6,498 bases of DNA from the NCBI GenBank assembly GCA_030622375.1, contig JAUXGC010000071.1:1-6498 (forward strand), given 5' to 3'. The notes under the pieces are model-generated. The model saw nothing but the letters and a program-made list of their open reading frames with translations, was not told the origin of the DNA and searched no databases. The position numbers and the translations under genes are program-made. How positions within the stretch are numbered: the stretch's first letter is position 1; every line of letters begins with the position of its first letter. Below are positions 5,318 to 6,498 of this stretch, in pieces. This stretch comes from Sulfurovum sp. GTDB taxonomy: Bacteria > Campylobacterota > Campylobacteria > Campylobacterales > Sulfurovaceae.

Positions 5318-5365
5318 GGTAGATAATAACTCTTGAATATTAATGAATTATTTATTTGATTAAAG

Positions 5366-5371
5366 TATAAT
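5366..5371 (+). promoter_or_regulatory. -10 box of the MotA/TolQ/ExbB gene
   Basis: TATAAT is perfect and would start transcription near 5378, about 27 nt before the ATG at 5405. No good -35 box lies 16-18 bp upstream; the region is only AT-rich. Together with the hairpin before it, this suggests the gene starts a new transcript. Confidence 0.5.
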
Positions 5372-5404
5372 AAAATGTAATTTATACATTTAGGATACTT
5401 AACC

Positions 5405-6498
5405 ATGATTCAACCTGATAATCATTCATCTGCTGTATGCTTTTTTAACTTTTTTATTATTCTCTTGCTTCCTTTACTTTTTGTTGCAGGTCTTGTTTTG
5501 GGTTACTTGGACATTCTTCCTTTGCAGGTAGAGTTGCATACTTTGCTTATTATCGTATTTATTTTTATTGTATTTCTATTTTTTGTACGGCACAATGCCA
5601 ATTATGCAGCTTGCCATATGAGAGGTTCCTTTGCTAAGATGCAAGAGAATTTGCAGTCTGAACTAGAAGCCAATGCGTTAGCTATTATGGGAAAAACAAA
5701 GTCTACGCTGCATATAAAAGATTTTATGTCTGAATACTATAAAGATATACGTAACGATAATTTTGCCAGCGTAGCATCTTCGGTCTTTCCTATGATGGGA
5801 ATACTTGGTACATTTATCGCTATTGCAATTTCAATGCCTGACTTTACAGTTAAAGACCTTGATGCACTTGACCGTGAAATATCGGTACTTCTTTCTGGCA
5901 TAGGAACAGCATTTTATGCTTCTATTTATGGGATTATGCTTTCGCTTATCTGGACATTCTTTGAGAAAAGAGGGATTTCAAAAGTAGATAAAAATATTTA
6001 TGATTTAGAGAAACTTTATGATTTGCATGTGTGGAAAAAGTCAGAACTCATTAAGCATCAACATATGCAGAGTGAACTTAAAGACCAAAAGATAGTTCAG
6101 GCACTTAAAGAGACATTTAATATGGATTTTATTAAAGACTTAAATGAACAATATCTTAAAAGTTTTACGATGATTATAAATGATACCTCTAGTAATTTTA
6201 CCAAGTTAACCGAGCATATGCAAAATGCTTCTACTCAACTTCATACAACACTTGATAGGGTATATGACAGACAAGAGAGTATCAATGCTGTATCTGTTAT
6301 TGAAGACAATATAGAGGGTTTTAACTCTAATGCAAAAAGCCTTCAAAAGTCTATGGAGCGTTTTGACGGCACAGTTGATCGCACATTTGATAAAATAGAC
6401 TCCGAGATGGGACAAATAATAGAAAAACTTTCTATCTTCGCACATATTATTTCTGAACAAAATCAAACTATAATAAATAGTTTGGCTTCTGAAAAAGA
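5405..6498 (+). CDS. MotA/TolQ/ExbB-type proton channel protein with long helical tail, C-terminus cut by window edge
   Basis: The frame is open from ATG 5405 to the right edge, giving 364 residues with no stop. AGGA at 5392-5395 lies 9 nt before the ATG. Hydrophobic segments at about 12-36 and 44-62 are followed by a cytoplasmic stretch. Then come the two conserved MotA/ExbB helices: VFPMMGILGTFIAIAISMP (128-146) and LLSGIGTAFYASIYGIMLS (162-180), the latter with the conserved threonine T168. Such proteins form pentameric inner-membrane channels that use the proton gradient to move a partner with one membrane helix (MotB, TolR, ExbD or an OmpA-domain protein). From about 190 the chain is charged and helical, with recurring hydrophobic spacing, predicted as a long cytoplasmic coiled tail not found in TolQ or ExbB. 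The partner gene is expected just downstream. Its exact role is open: a housekeeping envelope motor or a ZorA-like defence channel. Confidence 0.85.
   Translation, partial: MIQPDNHSSAVCFFNFFIILLLPLLFVAGLVLGYLDILPLQVELHTLLIIVFIFIVFLFFVRHNANYAACHMRGSFAKMQENLQSELEANALAIMGKTKSTLHIKDFMSEYYKDIRNDNFASVASSVFPMMGILGTFIAIAISMPDFTVKDLDALDREISVLLSGIGTAFYASIYGIMLSLIWTFFEKRGISKVDKNIYDLEKLYDLHVWKKSELIKHQHMQSELKDQKIVQALKETFNMDFIKDLNEQYLKSFTMIINDTSSNFTKLTEHMQNASTQLHTTLDRVYDRQESINAVSVIEDNIEGFNSNAKSLQKSMERFDGTVDRTFDKIDSEMGQIIEKLSIFAHIISEQNQTIINSLASEK

Noticed and set aside
6206..6466. Minus-strand open frame of 86 codons near the right edge
   Set aside because: Antisense to the tail of the MotA/TolQ/ExbB protein; the plus frame is open throughout and continuous with the channel domain.
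1..6498. CRISPR array, tRNA or rRNA genes
   Set aside because: No regularly spaced direct repeats and no cloverleaf or rRNA-like sequence could be seen on either strand.

Overview
This AT-rich window (by eye about one third G+C) looks like a chromosome segment from a Campylobacterota bacterium, probably of the Sulfurovum/Sulfurimonas kind. The case rests on the short ThiL with its N-terminal IGDDAA and C-terminal SGEEYEML motifs, the style of the IS200/IS605 transposase pair, and promoters with a clear -10 but usually no clear -35 box. The genus is inference. The five host or partial genes are ordinary: a partial minus-strand exported protein (1-246), thiL (3108-3935), a zinc-ribbon SAM methyltransferase (4018-4656), an NlpC/P60 cell-wall peptidase (4726-5283) and the N-terminal 364 residues of a MotA/TolQ/ExbB-type proton channel with a long helical tail (from 5405, running off the right edge).

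The accessory part is one IS200/IS605-family element of about 2.6 kb (roughly 320-2926), inserted between the leftmost gene and thiL. Its ends carry matching subterminal hairpins (335-361 and 2896-2918). They share the same 7-nt loop TCTTTAG and the same T.G wobble in the stem, and they lie in the same orientation, as expected for single-strand transposition by a HUH transposase. From left to right the element holds tnpA (minus strand, Y1 HUH transposase), a complete class II Fic-domain gene (plus strand) and tnpB (plus strand, intact RuvC and zinc-finger residues). A candidate omega RNA follows at the right end. Fic and tnpB are joined stop-to-start (TAAATG), so they probably form a translationally coupled operon.

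The operon is served by a perfect-consensus sigma-70 promoter (TTGACA, 17 bp, TATAAT) in the short divergent region. The -10 is half of the palindrome TATAATATTATA, whose other half can serve tnpA on the opposite strand. The most unusual feature of the window is therefore a Fic AMP-transferase-like cargo gene inside a tnpA/tnpB element, co-expressed with the RNA-guided nuclease TnpB. The Fic protein carries its own N-terminal inhibitory motif (SNAIEG), so no separate antitoxin is needed.

On the right, thiL appears to be transcribed from a -10 box so close to its ATG that the mRNA may be leaderless. A perfect palindrome, TAGGGT-A-ACCCTA, sits in the -35 region. The genes after thiL are all on the plus strand but have separate gaps and their own candidate -10 boxes, so a single operon is not obvious. 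A weak intrinsic terminator follows the NlpC/P60 gene.
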